A stretch of 43,484 nt of DNA from Pseudolabrys sp. (GCA_025451355.1 JANWKN010000109.1:1-43484); one strand, 5' to 3'. Counted from the stretch's first letter, positions 17,018 to 27,443 are shown. Notes: a model not told the origin generated them from the sequence alone. Program-made: numbers and translations.

Positions 17018-17941
17018 ATGTCCACGGGGCTCGTTGTCGTCCAGATTCTGAACGGGCTCCAGTTCGGCGTCCTGCTCTTTTTGATCGCGGCCGGGCTTAC
17101 GCTCGTGTTCGGGGTGATGGATTTCATCAATCTCGCCCACGGTGTCCAGTACATGTTGGGCGCCTATCTCGCCGTCGCGTTCTATGCGCTTACAAGCAAT
17201 TTCTTCATTGCCTTGTTGCTGGCACTCGCGGCGGCTCTGGTCTTTGGGCTTCTGCTCGAATTCCTGGTGTTCCGCCATCTTTACGATCGTGATCATCTCG
17301 AGCAGGTGATCGCGACTTTTGGCATCATCATTTTTCTCAATCAGGCAGTAAAAACCGTCTGGGGCGCCGCGCCTCTGACGCTGCCCATTCCCGAGATCTT
17401 TTCCGGGTCGATCATCCTGATGCCCGGCCTGCTCTATCCCATCTGGAGGCTGGTCATCATCGCTTCGGGACTAGCGATCGGCCTGCTCCTTTACGTATTG
17501 GTGGGTCATACCCGCGTCGGCATGTTGGTTCGCGCGGGCGCTACCAATGCGCGAATGGTATCCGCCCTTGGTGTCGATATTCGCCGGCTTTTCATGATCG
17601 TATTTGGCTTCGGCACCATGCTCGCCGCTTTCGCCGGCGCGATGATTGCGCCGATCCTGTCGGTCGAGCCGGGCATGGGTGACACCGTTCTCATCCTTGC
17701 CTTCGTTGTCATCGTCATCGGCGGCATCGGCTCAATGCGCGGCGCTTTCCTGGCCGCGCTCTTGATAGGTCTCGTCGACACGCTGGGGCGCTCCTTCGCG
17801 ATCGACATCCTGCGGCTTGTGATGCCGCCCTCACCGGCCCGCACCGTCGGCCCGGCCATAGCGTCCATGCTGATTTATGTGCTGATGGCACTGGTGCTCT
17901 ATTTTCGGCCCTCCGGCCTGTTCCCAGCACGGGGGCGTTGA
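17018..17941 (+). CDS. livH: Branched-chain-type ABC transporter permease LivH, system 1
   Basis: A 307-residue inner-membrane permease with about eight hydrophobic helices. It shows the LivH signature LTLVFGVMDFINLAHGVQYMLGAYLA near the N-terminus and the cytoplasmic coupling loop GATNARMVSALGVDIRRLFM. It pairs with LivM to form the transmembrane channel fed by the binding protein at 15829-16995. It starts 22 bases after that gene, and its stop codon shares a base with the LivM start (TGATG), indicating one transcript and translational coupling. Confidence 0.9.
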   Translation: MSTGLVVVQILNGLQFGVLLFLIAAGLTLVFGVMDFINLAHGVQYMLGAYLAVAFYALTSNFFIALLLALAAALVFGLLLEFLVFRHLYDRDHLEQVIATFGIIIFLNQAVKTVWGAAPLTLPIPEIFSGSIILMPGLLYPIWRLVIIASGLAIGLLLYVLVGHTRVGMLVRAGATNARMVSALGVDIRRLFMIVFGFGTMLAAFAGAMIAPILSVEPGMGDTVLILAFVVIVIGGIGSMRGAFLAALLIGLVDTLGRSFAIDILRLVMPPSPARTVGPAIASMLIYVLMALVLYFRPSGLFPARGR

Positions 17942-18933
17942 TGACCCAGACGCTTGCCGCTTCCAGCGTCCTGCCTTCGCAACAAACCGATCGCGCGAAC
18001 GCATTACCCGTAGCGATTTTTCTGATACTCGCATTGGTTCCGTTCGGCGCGGCGTTTGGCCCGGAAAGCTATGTGCTGGGGCTATTTACCCGTGTGATGG
18101 TGTTTGCGGTCGCCGCACTCGCGCTTGATTTCATCTGCGGTTACGGCGGGCTAGTCTCATTCGGACACGCCGCCTTCGTCGGCATTGGCGCCTACGCTGT
18201 GGGAATTATCGGCGCGCATGGCGTCACGGAGATGCTTGTATCTCTTCCGGTCGCGCTATTGGCCGGCGCGATCTTCGCTTACCTGACTGGAACGGTATGT
18301 CTGCGGACGAAGAGCGTGTACTTCATCATGATCACCCTGGCTTTCGGGCAAATGGCGTATTTTATTGCAGGCTCGCTCGCGCCCTACGGCGGCGATGACG
18401 GTCTCACCGTCAGACTACGCAGCACGCTTCTCGGCTTCCCGATTCTGCAAAACGATCGCACATTTTATTATTTTGTCCTTCTCTCGTTACTCGTCGTCTA
18501 TTTCGCGTTCCGCACCATCGTATATTCGCGCTTCGGGCGGGTCTTGCGCGGGGCGCGCGAAAACGCGACACGGATGGCTACGCTCGGGTTCGACGTTTTC
18601 AGCTTTCAGCGCGTTGGATATGTGATCGCCGGCGCGGTCGGCGGACTCTCCGGCTTCCTTCTCGCCAACGCGACGGAGTTCGTAAGCCCCGCCTATATGT
18701 CGTGGCAGCGGTCCGGCGAACTGATCATCATGATCCTGCTCGGCGGGCTCGGTACACTGCACGGCGCTATTGTTGGCGCCGCGGCCTACCTGCTGATTGA
18801 GGAGACACTCGGTGGCATTACCGAGCAGTGGAAATTGATATTCGGCCCACTCTTGGTGCTCATCGTTCTGTTTGCGCGCGGCGGATTGCTTGGACTGGTC
18901 GACAGAATTCGTGGAAGGCCTGGCCGTGGCTGA
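17941..18933 (+). CDS. livM: Branched-chain-type ABC transporter permease LivM, system 1
   Basis: A 330-residue integral membrane permease. LivM hallmarks are ALDFICGYGGLVSFGHAAF near residue 70 and the coupling segment RVLRGARENATRMATLGFDVFSFQ. A hydrophilic stretch of about 20 residues precedes the first helix. The ATG at 17941 overlaps the LivH stop, with a TTG one codon earlier as a poorer alternative. It forms the second half of the permease pore of importer 1. Its 3' end overlaps the start of the ATPase gene. Confidence 0.9.
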   Translation: MTQTLAASSVLPSQQTDRANALPVAIFLILALVPFGAAFGPESYVLGLFTRVMVFAVAALALDFICGYGGLVSFGHAAFVGIGAYAVGIIGAHGVTEMLVSLPVALLAGAIFAYLTGTVCLRTKSVYFIMITLAFGQMAYFIAGSLAPYGGDDGLTVRLRSTLLGFPILQNDRTFYYFVLLSLLVVYFAFRTIVYSRFGRVLRGARENATRMATLGFDVFSFQRVGYVIAGAVGGLSGFLLANATEFVSPAYMSWQRSGELIIMILLGGLGTLHGAIVGAAAYLLIEETLGGITEQWKLIFGPLLVLIVLFARGGLLGLVDRIRGRPGRG

Positions 18934-19678
18934 TCCCGTTCTCCAGCTGAACGATCTGCACAAGAACTTCGGCGGACTCGTCGTAACCGACGGCGTGACG
19001 CTCGATATTGGATTCGGCGAGCTGCACGCGGTGATCGGGCCGAACGGTGCCGGAAAAACCACGCTGATAAATCAGATTTCCGGTCTGCTCGCGCCTACGG
19101 CCGGGACAATCAACTTTAGGGGCACTGACGTCACCGATTTGCCCGCGGACAAGCGCGCGAAGCTCGGGCTGGCGCGATCGTTTCAGATCACTTCGGTGCT
19201 GCCCCGATTTTCTGCCCTGGAAAACGTCGCTTTGGCTGTGCAGGCGCGCAATCAAACGAGCTATCGATTTTTCGGGCGTGCCGACCACGAACAACCTGTC
19301 AACGACGCGGCAAACGCCGCGCTTGCCGAGGTCGGATTGGCCGACCGCGGACAAACCCTCGCGGCTCATCTCTCGCACGGCGAGAAGCGGTCGCTCGAAC
19401 TTGCAATCGCCATCGCCATGGAGCCGAAGTTGCTACTGCTCGACGAACCGATGGCCGGCACCGGACACGAAGAAAGCGCTCGTTTGGTCAGCGTTCTGAA
19501 GCGGCTGAAAGGCCGTTTCTCGATGCTGCTGGTTGAGCACGACATGACTGCAGTCTTTGCGTTGGCTGACCGGATTTCCGTTCTTACCTATGGCCGTATC
19601 CTTGCGAGCGGTACACCCGACGCCGTGCGCGCAGATCCGAGGGTGATCGCCGCCTACCTTGGTGAGGAGATGGAATAG
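18926..19678 (+). CDS. livG: Branched-chain-type ABC transporter ATPase LivG, system 1
   Basis: A 250-residue ATP-binding subunit with Walker A GPNGAGKTT, signature LSHGEKRSLELAIAI (a variant of LSGGQ), Walker B LLLLDEPMAGTGHEE and a switch histidine in LLVEHDM. The best start is the GTG at 18926, seven bases after GGAAGG and overlapping the LivM stop; earlier in-frame starts lie deeper inside LivM. LivG-type ATPases lack long extra domains, as here. It would heterodimerise with the LivF-type ATPase encoded immediately downstream to power importer 1. Confidence 0.9.
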   Translation: MADPVLQLNDLHKNFGGLVVTDGVTLDIGFGELHAVIGPNGAGKTTLINQISGLLAPTAGTINFRGTDVTDLPADKRAKLGLARSFQITSVLPRFSALENVALAVQARNQTSYRFFGRADHEQPVNDAANAALAEVGLADRGQTLAAHLSHGEKRSLELAIAIAMEPKLLLLDEPMAGTGHEESARLVSVLKRLKGRFSMLLVEHDMTAVFALADRISVLTYGRILASGTPDAVRADPRVIAAYLGEEME

Positions 19679-19680
19679 CC

Positions 19681-20379
19681 ATGCTCTCGGTCGAGCGGCT
19701 CGCAGCATCTTACGGACCGGCACAGGTGCTGTTCGACATAAGCTTTTCGGTCGACGCAGGCGAAGTCGTGACCCTGATCGGCCGCAACGGCATGGGCAAG
19801 ACGACCACCATTTTCGCGCTCATGGGTTTGGTGCCACCCGAAGGTGGAACTGCCACGTTTGACGGGCAATCGCTCGTCGGACTACCGCCGTTTCGTATTG
19901 CGCAGGCAGGACTCGGGCTGGTGCCCGAAGGACGTCAGATATTCCCGACATTGACGGTCGAGGAGAACCTCGTCGCCACCGGGGCGGCGCGCTTTGGCAC
20001 CAAGCAATGGACACTCGAGCGCGTCTACGACTTTTTCCCCGCGCTCGCCGAACGACGCAGCCACATGGGCAATGAACTCTCCGGCGGCGAACAACAGATG
20101 TTGGCGATCGGCCGCGCCCTGATGACCAATCCAAAGCTTCTGATCCTCGACGAGGCGACTGAAGGACTGGCACCGAAAATCCGGACTGAGATTTGGCAAT
20201 GCCTCACGCGGCTTAAACAGGAAGGCCAGGCGATCCTGATTGTCGACAAGCACCTCGAGGTGTTGCTGCGCTTTGCCGACCGCCATGTTGTGATCGAAAA
20301 AGGTCACGTGGTCTGGACTGGTACGTCTGCAGGGCTTGCCGCCGATCCCAGTATTCGCAAGCGCTATCTTCAGGTGTGA
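19681..20379 (+). CDS. livF: Branched-chain-type ABC transporter ATPase LivF, system 1
   Basis: A 232-residue ATPase with Walker A GRNGMGKTT, the LivF-typical GLVPEGRQIFPTLTVEENL, signature LSGGEQQMLAIGRALM and Walker B LLILDEATEGLAPK. The switch histidine region reads LIVDKHLEVL, with a lysine where many relatives have glutamine. It starts two bases after LivG and closes the importer operon. Its last ten bases overlap the end of the convergent thiamine-diphosphate enzyme gene, so no dedicated terminator separates the two. Confidence 0.9.
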   Translation: MLSVERLAASYGPAQVLFDISFSVDAGEVVTLIGRNGMGKTTTIFALMGLVPPEGGTATFDGQSLVGLPPFRIAQAGLGLVPEGRQIFPTLTVEENLVATGAARFGTKQWTLERVYDFFPALAERRSHMGNELSGGEQQMLAIGRALMTNPKLLILDEATEGLAPKIRTEIWQCLTRLKQEGQAILIVDKHLEVLLRFADRHVVIEKGHVVWTGTSAGLAADPSIRKRYLQV

Positions 20380-22043
20380 GCCGCCTGACTAGGAAAGTGC
20401 TCGGCATGCCAATCCGCCTCGAGATTCGGATTGATCTTGGCGTCGATCAGGAAGACGCCAGGCGCTCCCTCTCCAACCCAGGTCCGCACCGCGTCCAGAT
20501 CGGCAAGCGTCCGCACAGTCGCCCCGCGCGCGCCGAAACCGCGGGCTATGGCGGCGAAATCGGTTTCCGGAAACTGGACGATATCGACCGAATAACCCTG
20601 CCGCCGGAAGAAATGCACTTCGGCGGCATAAGAGCTGTCATTGTAGATCAAGATACACATCCGCAGTCGGAGACGAATTGCGGTTTCAAGGTCGGCGATG
20701 GACATCAGGAAGCCGCCGTCGCCCGCGCCAAGCACCGCGAGCTTGCCCGGATTAGCGACGGCAAGACCGATCGCGGAGGCAAGCCCGAGTCCCACCGACT
20801 GGAACGAATGGCTGAGACAGGACGCCTTCGGATTGGGAACGCGAAGATAGCGCGGAACCCATCCGCAGAAATGTCCGGAGTCAGAAGCGACCACGCGATC
20901 CCCGGGCAGAATTTCGTCTACAGCTTTGCTCACCGTGCGAGGGTCGATGTACTGCGCGCTCGATTCCTCGGGATACGGACTATGATGATTGTCGCCTGAG
21001 CGAATACGCTGGCGCGTGCGATCGTCGCGACGGCCCGCGCCCGACGCGCCACGCCGGTCAAGCTCCGCCAGTAAGGCTTCTGCTGTGGCCTTTGCGTCAC
21101 CCAGTACGGCAAACTGCACCGGCATCTGATAGCCGAGCTTCGGCGCTTCTATATCGATCTGGGCGACAGTTGCGCCACGCGCGATCAATTTGCCTTTCTT
21201 GGTCGTCCATTGGGTGAAGCTCACGCCAAAACCAAGAATAAAATCGCTTTCGGAAATCAGCTCGTCTGCGACCGGCGACGAAAAGCCGCCGCTGATTCCG
21301 ACCGACCAAGGATTGTCGGCAAAAAGGCCGTGACCGCAGATCGATGTTGCCAGCAGCGCGCCGAGCTGGTCGGCCAGCGCGATCAGCGGCTTTTCGGCGT
21401 CAGACACCACGGCGCCACGGCCCGCCAGAATGAGCGGACGCTTCGCACGCCACATCGCTTCCACGAGCCGGCGGATATCGTTTTGATCCGGCTGCAGCCG
21501 ACCCGGCATCGGATCCAGTTCAATGGGCTCATTCGAGCCGTTGACCGTTGCGTCCTGCACGTCGAGTGGCAAACTCAATACAACTGTCTGACGATCTCGC
21601 ATGGCCCGCGTAACCGCGCGCAGCAGGTCGCTCCGCGCCGATTGCGGCGTATAGGTACGCTCGGAAATGGCTCCGACCGATCGCACGAGTTCGGCTTGTT
21701 CGAAATAGAAATTCGATTTGACGTTGCCCGTTGGCACGTCTCCCGCAAGCACCAGCAGAGGGGTGCGACTTTTTGCAGCTTCGCCAATCCCAGTGATGGC
21801 ATTGGTGAGACCCGGGCCGGAGTGCACGCTGACGAGCGTCAGCTCACCGGTCGCCTTCGCATAGGCATCGGCCATACTCGCGGCATTTCCTTCATGCCGA
21901 GCGGAAATGAGTTCGACTCCGGCCGCGACGAGTCCGTGCGAAATCTTGAAATTGGCGGTCCCGAGCAATCCGAAACAGCGGCGCGCGCCGAGCGCCGCAA
22001 GATCCTTTGCCAGGACTTCCGCGACAGTTGAATCGTTACTCAA
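20370..22043 (-). CDS. Thiamine-diphosphate-dependent enzyme (acetolactate synthase/2-oxoacid decarboxylase-like)
   Basis: A 557-residue ThDP enzyme with the three expected domains: an N-terminal pyrimidine-binding domain with the activating glutamate Glu51 (SARHEGNAASMADAYA), a central domain, and a C-terminal diphosphate-binding domain with the G-D-G...N-D motif (GAGDGGFLMS to IYNDSSY). Such enzymes decarboxylate or ligate 2-oxo acids. The sequence does not distinguish acetolactate synthase, benzoylformate or indolepyruvate decarboxylase, or sulfopyruvate/oxalyl-type activities. No small regulatory subunit of acetolactate synthase is adjacent, arguing against a biosynthetic role. The start is a TTG at 22043; a stop lies shortly upstream in frame and no better start is visible. 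It is divergent from a TRAP transporter. Confidence 0.82.
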   Translation of the reverse strand: MSNDSTVAEVLAKDLAALGARRCFGLLGTANFKISHGLVAAGVELISARHEGNAASMADAYAKATGELTLVSVHSGPGLTNAITGIGEAAKSRTPLLVLAGDVPTGNVKSNFYFEQAELVRSVGAISERTYTPQSARSDLLRAVTRAMRDRQTVVLSLPLDVQDATVNGSNEPIELDPMPGRLQPDQNDIRRLVEAMWRAKRPLILAGRGAVVSDAEKPLIALADQLGALLATSICGHGLFADNPWSVGISGGFSSPVADELISESDFILGFGVSFTQWTTKKGKLIARGATVAQIDIEAPKLGYQMPVQFAVLGDAKATAEALLAELDRRGASGAGRRDDRTRQRIRSGDNHHSPYPEESSAQYIDPRTVSKAVDEILPGDRVVASDSGHFCGWVPRYLRVPNPKASCLSHSFQSVGLGLASAIGLAVANPGKLAVLGAGDGGFLMSIADLETAIRLRLRMCILIYNDSSYAAEVHFFRRQGYSVDIVQFPETDFAAIARGFGARGATVRTLADLDAVRTWVGEGAPGVFLIDAKINPNLEADWHAEHFPSQAAHT

Positions 22044-23112
<1,069 letters not shown>

Positions 23113-23142
23113 TCACGCTCGCTTCGTTTCAGGTGACTCGGC

Positions 23143-23658
23143 ATGGCGCGACTATCCGAATGGTATGGGCGCTTGCTGGATGCACTAGTGTTCGCGGCGT
23201 GCCTGCTGCTGCTCCTTATGACCGTCATGATCGGCGCCGATGTCTTATCTCGTAACATTGGCGGCGGCGGCATACCAGTGAGCAACGAACTTTCCGAGGA
23301 CATCCTCTATTTGATGACGCTAATGGTTGCGCCATGGTTGCTGCGCCAGGGTCAGCACATTCGCGTCGATATCGTTCTCCACACCCTCCCCCTTCGTGTG
23401 GCGTGGCTGCTGGAGTGGTTCGGTGACATTGTCGGATTTTTCTGCTGTCTGTATTTCGTCTGGTATGGCTATCTCATCACGAAGGCGAGCTATCTCGCCG
23501 GTTCAGTCAATATCAAGACACTCATCACGCCGGAATGGTGGACGCTTGCGCCCCTGCCGGTCGGCTTCATGCTTCTCGCCATCGAATTCATTTTTCGCAT
23601 GCACCGACTATCCGTGGCCGAAATCGGCGTGCGGGATGACGCCGTTTCGGCAGCCTGA
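23143..23658 (+). CDS. dctQ: TRAP transporter small membrane subunit (DctQ family)
   Basis: A 171-residue protein with four hydrophobic helices (about residues 10-33, 49-68, 83-107 and 130-150), the usual DctQ topology and length. The conserved GQHIRVDIV segment follows helix two. Start ATG at 23143 has AGGTGA upstream. It bridges the binding protein and the large subunit in the TRAP complex and lies between their genes with short gaps. Confidence 0.87.
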   Translation: MARLSEWYGRLLDALVFAACLLLLLMTVMIGADVLSRNIGGGGIPVSNELSEDILYLMTLMVAPWLLRQGQHIRVDIVLHTLPLRVAWLLEWFGDIVGFFCCLYFVWYGYLITKASYLAGSVNIKTLITPEWWTLAPLPVGFMLLAIEFIFRMHRLSVAEIGVRDDAVSAA

Positions 23659-23666
23659 AGGCGTAT

Positions 23667-24986
23667 TTGAGCATGACCTGGCAGATGGCCTCGCTGCTGC
23701 TCCTCGGAGGCTCCACGGTGCTTTTGTTTGCCGGGATGCCGGTTGCGATTTCTTTCATCGCGATCAATCTGATCGGTGCGTTTCTCTTTCTCGGCGGCGA
23801 TGCCGGTCTGCATCAGGTCGCCCGCAACAGCGTTGCGGCCGCAATCAATTTCTCGCTGACACCCATCCCGCTTTTTATTCTGATGGGCGAAGTCCTTTTT
23901 CATACCGGACTCGCGCTAAAGGTCATCGATGGCGTCGAGCGGTTGATCCGCCAGGTGCCTGGTCGACTCGCCGTTGTTGCGGTCGTCGCAGGAACGGTTT
24001 TCTCGGCGATCTCGGGGTCGACTATTGCGACGACGGCGATGCTCGGTTCGTTGATGCTGCCGGTGATGCTGTCGCGCGGATACAATCCCGTCCTGGCAAC
24101 AGGCCCGATCATGGCGATCGGCGCTGTCGACATGCTTATCCCGCCCTCCGCCCTCACTGTTCTGCTCGGTAGCCTTTCAGGAATTTCGATCTCAAAACTA
24201 CTGATCGGCGGAGTCGTACCCGGTTTGATGTTGAGCATTGCCTTTGTCGGCTACATCATCGTTCGCGTGTCGACACGGCCCGAACTCGCCCCGCCCACGC
24301 CGATCGAGAGCAAATCCGGCTGGGCGCGCTACGAGTTGCTCTTTCTCTACGTCTTGCCGCTTGCATCCATCTTTGTCGTCGTGGTCGGCGCGATGTCGGC
24401 GGGGATTGCAACGCCGACTGAATCTGCGGCATTGGGCGCACTCGCAACGATGGCGCTGGCAGCCGCATACCGCGCGTTGAGTTTTGAGAATCTGATGCGA
24501 GCCCTACGCGGCACCGTCGCCATCTCCGGCATGATCCTGTTCATTATCCTCGGCGCCATCACCTTCTCGCAGATCCTCAGTTTCTCCGGCGCAACGCAAG
24601 GCATCGTCTCCGCCATTCTCGGACAAGGGCTCTCGACCCTGGCCATTCTGATCGGAATGATGATGCTGTTGATTTTTCTTGGAATTTTTGTCGATCAGGT
24701 CAGCATGATGCTGATCACGCTGCCGGTCTTTATGCCGATCGTTCAACGGCTGGAGATCGATCTGATCTGGTTCGGTGTGCTCTATCTGATCTGCATGCAG
24801 CTCGGCCTGCTGCTGCCGCCACACGGACTCCTCTTGATGACGATGAAGGGAGTAGCACCGCCGCAGGTGACAATGGGTCACATTTTTCGGGCGGTTGTGC
24901 CCTATATCACGATGAGTCTTGTGCTTCTGTTGATTATCATTTTATTTCCGGCAATCGCGACCTGGTTACCGAACATTCTGGGTTGA
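23667..24986 (+). CDS. dctM: TRAP transporter large membrane subunit (DctM family)
   Basis: A 439-residue integral membrane protein with about twelve helices, the ion-coupled transport channel. DctM features include FAGMPVAISFIAINL near the N-terminus, PLFILMGEVLFHTGLA, the SGSTIATTAMLGSLMLPVML segment, and the C-terminal GLLLPPHGLLLMTMKGVA. Start is either the TTG at 23667, well spaced from GAAGG, or the ATG two codons later. The last 21 bases overlap the end of the convergent amidohydrolase gene, so the two transcripts run tail to tail. Confidence 0.88.
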   Translation: MSMTWQMASLLLLGGSTVLLFAGMPVAISFIAINLIGAFLFLGGDAGLHQVARNSVAAAINFSLTPIPLFILMGEVLFHTGLALKVIDGVERLIRQVPGRLAVVAVVAGTVFSAISGSTIATTAMLGSLMLPVMLSRGYNPVLATGPIMAIGAVDMLIPPSALTVLLGSLSGISISKLLIGGVVPGLMLSIAFVGYIIVRVSTRPELAPPTPIESKSGWARYELLFLYVLPLASIFVVVVGAMSAGIATPTESAALGALATMALAAAYRALSFENLMRALRGTVAISGMILFIILGAITFSQILSFSGATQGIVSAILGQGLSTLAILIGMMMLLIFLGIFVDQVSMMLITLPVFMPIVQRLEIDLIWFGVLYLICMQLGLLLPPHGLLLMTMKGVAPPQVTMGHIFRAVVPYITMSLVLLLIIILFPAIATWLPNILG

Positions 24987-26459
24987 GCGACTGGAGATGG
25001 ACCGCCGCAGATAGCTACCGCGCGCGGGACCCACGACATTGCCGTTGTCGTAGACAAGCGCGCCACGCAGGAAAGTACTCTTGACCCGGCCGGTGAGTTC
25101 GACGCCTTCAAAAGGCGAATAACCTTGCACGGATTCAGATTCGCTCGCGCGCACCACGAAGCTTTCGTGAGGATCAACGATCGCGATATCTGCGTCGCAG
25201 CCGGGGGCGATGTCCCCTTTGCTCGGCAATCCGAACCGTTGCGCGGGCTTCCAGCTCAAAAGTTCAGCCATGTGATTATACGACATCCCGCGCTTACTGC
25301 CCTCGCTCAGAACACCGGACAGCAAATATTCGGTGCCGCCAAATCCCGATTTCGCCAGCCAGATATTGGTGGGGTCATCCTTGGACCATTTCTGTTCGGC
25401 CGAGCAACAGGCATGATCGCTGACGATCCAGTCGATCTTGCGGTCGAGCACGGCCTGCCACAGCGCTTCGACATCCTCGCGCGGGCGGATTGGCGGGTTG
25501 ACCTTGGCATGCACCGCGCACTCGCAGTCCGTATCGAGAAGAAGATGGCCGATCGTCACCTCGCGACGGAATGCTATGTGCGGAAAGACCTGCTGCATTG
25601 TCCAGGCCGCATCCACCGCTTTGCGCGAGCTCAGGTGAAGCAGGTTGATGTTCAGGCAATTGGTTTCATTGGCCAGATAGGACGCAATCCAGATGGCAAG
25701 GCCTTCGGAATGCGGAGGACGCGCCGCGCTATAGGCATGCAGGCCGGTCAGTTTGCCTTCACGTTCGACGATTTTCGTATAGGCGTTGAGGATCTCAGCG
25801 AGTTCGCAATGCAGGCTGACGCTAATATGGGGAGCAAGATCGGGAAATCTGTCCATCAGCCGCTGCGCGGAGCGCATGATGAATTCGAAATGAGCAATGT
25901 CATAGCGCTCGTCGGGGCCGATCATCAAAAAATCATTTTGCTGCGACGACCGCCCGTGCAGACCGTAGCCGCCGTAGAACATGAAGATCTTGAATGAGGT
26001 TACGCCGTGTTCGGTGACGAGATATTCCATCTCGTCGATGTGCCCGGACTCGATCGGCGCGAGGTGGAAGCCGTAGTCGACCCAGAACCGGCCTTCGGAT
26101 TGATTGAAGACCTCTGGCATGAACTCGCGGTAAGGGCCACCACGGTTGAGATAGTAGTGGCCGGTGCGCAAGTAGTTCAGGCTTGAAGTCACGCCGCCCA
26201 TGGCCGCCGCCTTGCTCTCCGAGACGGCATCCTGCGCCAGTGGCGCGTAAATCCCGATATGCATATGCGCGTCGACACAACCCGGAAATGCAAGACGGTT
26301 CTTGACGTCAAATATGGTCATGGCCTGGTCGGGCTGAATGTCGGGTCCAAGCCGCGCGATCTTTCCATCCTTAATCGCGATGTCGAGACAATCGACCGAC
26401 GTCTTGTTCGGACGAACGACGCGGGCATTCTTGATGATGGTGTCGAAAACCTTATCCAT
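24966..26459 (-). CDS. Dihydropyrimidinase/hydantoinase-like cyclic amidohydrolase (candidate cyclic-imide hydrolase)
   Basis: A 497-residue metal-dependent amidohydrolase. All binuclear-site ligands of the dihydropyrimidinase/dihydroorotase group are visible: His65 and His67 in DAHMHIG, the carboxylated lysine Lys157 in TSFKIFMF, His217 (SLHCEL), His275 (LLHLSS) and Asp348 (VSDHACC). Family members open cyclic amides, ureides or imides such as hydantoins, dihydropyrimidines, allantoin and succinimides. The residues after the lysine (FYGGYGL) differ from the usual M-A-Y-K of hydantoinases, so the substrate is probably not a standard hydantoin. It is the last gene of the eight-gene operon starting at 32938, 12 bases after the Bug gene. 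A ring-opening step feeding the lyase in the same operon is my inference. Confidence 0.85.
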   Translation of the reverse strand: MDKVFDTIIKNARVVRPNKTSVDCLDIAIKDGKIARLGPDIQPDQAMTIFDVKNRLAFPGCVDAHMHIGIYAPLAQDAVSESKAAAMGGVTSSLNYLRTGHYYLNRGGPYREFMPEVFNQSEGRFWVDYGFHLAPIESGHIDEMEYLVTEHGVTSFKIFMFYGGYGLHGRSSQQNDFLMIGPDERYDIAHFEFIMRSAQRLMDRFPDLAPHISVSLHCELAEILNAYTKIVEREGKLTGLHAYSAARPPHSEGLAIWIASYLANETNCLNINLLHLSSRKAVDAAWTMQQVFPHIAFRREVTIGHLLLDTDCECAVHAKVNPPIRPREDVEALWQAVLDRKIDWIVSDHACCSAEQKWSKDDPTNIWLAKSGFGGTEYLLSGVLSEGSKRGMSYNHMAELLSWKPAQRFGLPSKGDIAPGCDADIAIVDPHESFVVRASESESVQGYSPFEGVELTGRVKSTFLRGALVYDNGNVVGPARGSYLRRSISSRSTQNVR

Positions 26460-26471
26460 GCTTTATCCTGA

Positions 26472-27443
26472 CTAGTTCGGCGTCGCGCCGGATGATCTGA
26501 CGAGTGGCGCCCAGCGATCTATGTCGTCGCGAACAAAGGTTGCAAATTCCTTCGCACTGTTGCCGACGACGGTGGCACCCTCGTTTTTCAATTGCTCGCG
26601 CAGTTTTGGCTCGGCAAGAGCTGCAATGATGACCGCATTGAGTCGCTCGGTAATCGCACCGGGGAGCATCGCGGGCGCGAATACGCCAAACCATGCGCTG
26701 GATTCAAATCCCGCGACGACCTCCGCGATCGCGGGTACCTCCGGAAACGAGGGCTGCCTCTGTACGCTCGTCACGCCATAGGCGCGCAATTTCCCCGCAC
26801 GGACCTGCTCGGCTCCCGTGACCAGGCTGATGAACATGAGATCGATCTGCCCGCCCAGCAGGTCACTTAATGCGGGCGCCGTTCCTTTGTACGGCACATT
26901 GAGCAGATCAACGCCCATCATCTGCTTGAATTTCTCACCCGCAAGGTGGAGCGACGAGCCGATACCGCCTATTCCGATGGTCAACGTATGCGGTTTTGCT
27001 TTCGCCAATTCGATCAGCGCCTTGAGATCATTCGCGGGGAGACCGGAACGGCCGACCAGCAGACTAGGCACCCTCGCCACCATCGTAATCGGCGTAAAAT
27101 CGGCGACAGGATCGTAAGGCAGTGTCGGATAGAGCGTCGCGTTGATGGTGTGGCTGCTGAAGCTGACCAGCAGCGTATATCCATCGGCCGCCGACTTGGC
27201 GACCGCGGCGGTAGCCAGGTTGCCACCCGCGCCCGGCCTGTTCTCGACCAAAACTGGCTGCTTCAGCGCCGCCGCCATCGGTTCAGCGATGAAGCGTGCG
27301 ACGGTGTCCGTGGTGCCGCCGGCCGGAGCACCGACCACCAATTTTATCGGCCGCGCGGGATAATCTTCCGCACGCAGAGCGTTCGTTATCGCTGAAAGGA
27401 CGGTGATAGCGGCGAAGAGAAGAAAAATAGAACGCGACTTCAC
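26472..27443 (-). CDS. Bug/TctC-family tripartite tricarboxylate transporter binding protein (orphan)
   Basis: A 323-residue exported binding protein with signal peptide 1-25 (IFLLFAAITVLSAITNALRA) and the TctC hallmark after it, YPARPIKLVVGAPAGGTTDTVAR. The mid-protein GIGGIGSSLHLAGE and the PYKGTAPAL region are family-typical ligand loops. Bug proteins bind carboxylates such as citrate, and also amides like nicotinamide. No tctA or tctB membrane genes accompany it, so it may deliver ligand to a distant permease or act as a sensor. The GTG start at 27443 overlaps the lyase stop by four bases, placing it firmly in the operon. Confidence 0.88.
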   Translation of the reverse strand: MKSRSIFLLFAAITVLSAITNALRAEDYPARPIKLVVGAPAGGTTDTVARFIAEPMAAALKQPVLVENRPGAGGNLATAAVAKSAADGYTLLVSFSSHTINATLYPTLPYDPVADFTPITMVARVPSLLVGRSGLPANDLKALIELAKAKPHTLTIGIGGIGSSLHLAGEKFKQMMGVDLLNVPYKGTAPALSDLLGGQIDLMFISLVTGAEQVRAGKLRAYGVTSVQRQPSFPEVPAIAEVVAGFESSAWFGVFAPAMLPGAITERLNAVIIAALAEPKLREQLKNEGATVVGNSAKEFATFVRDDIDRWAPLVRSSGATPN

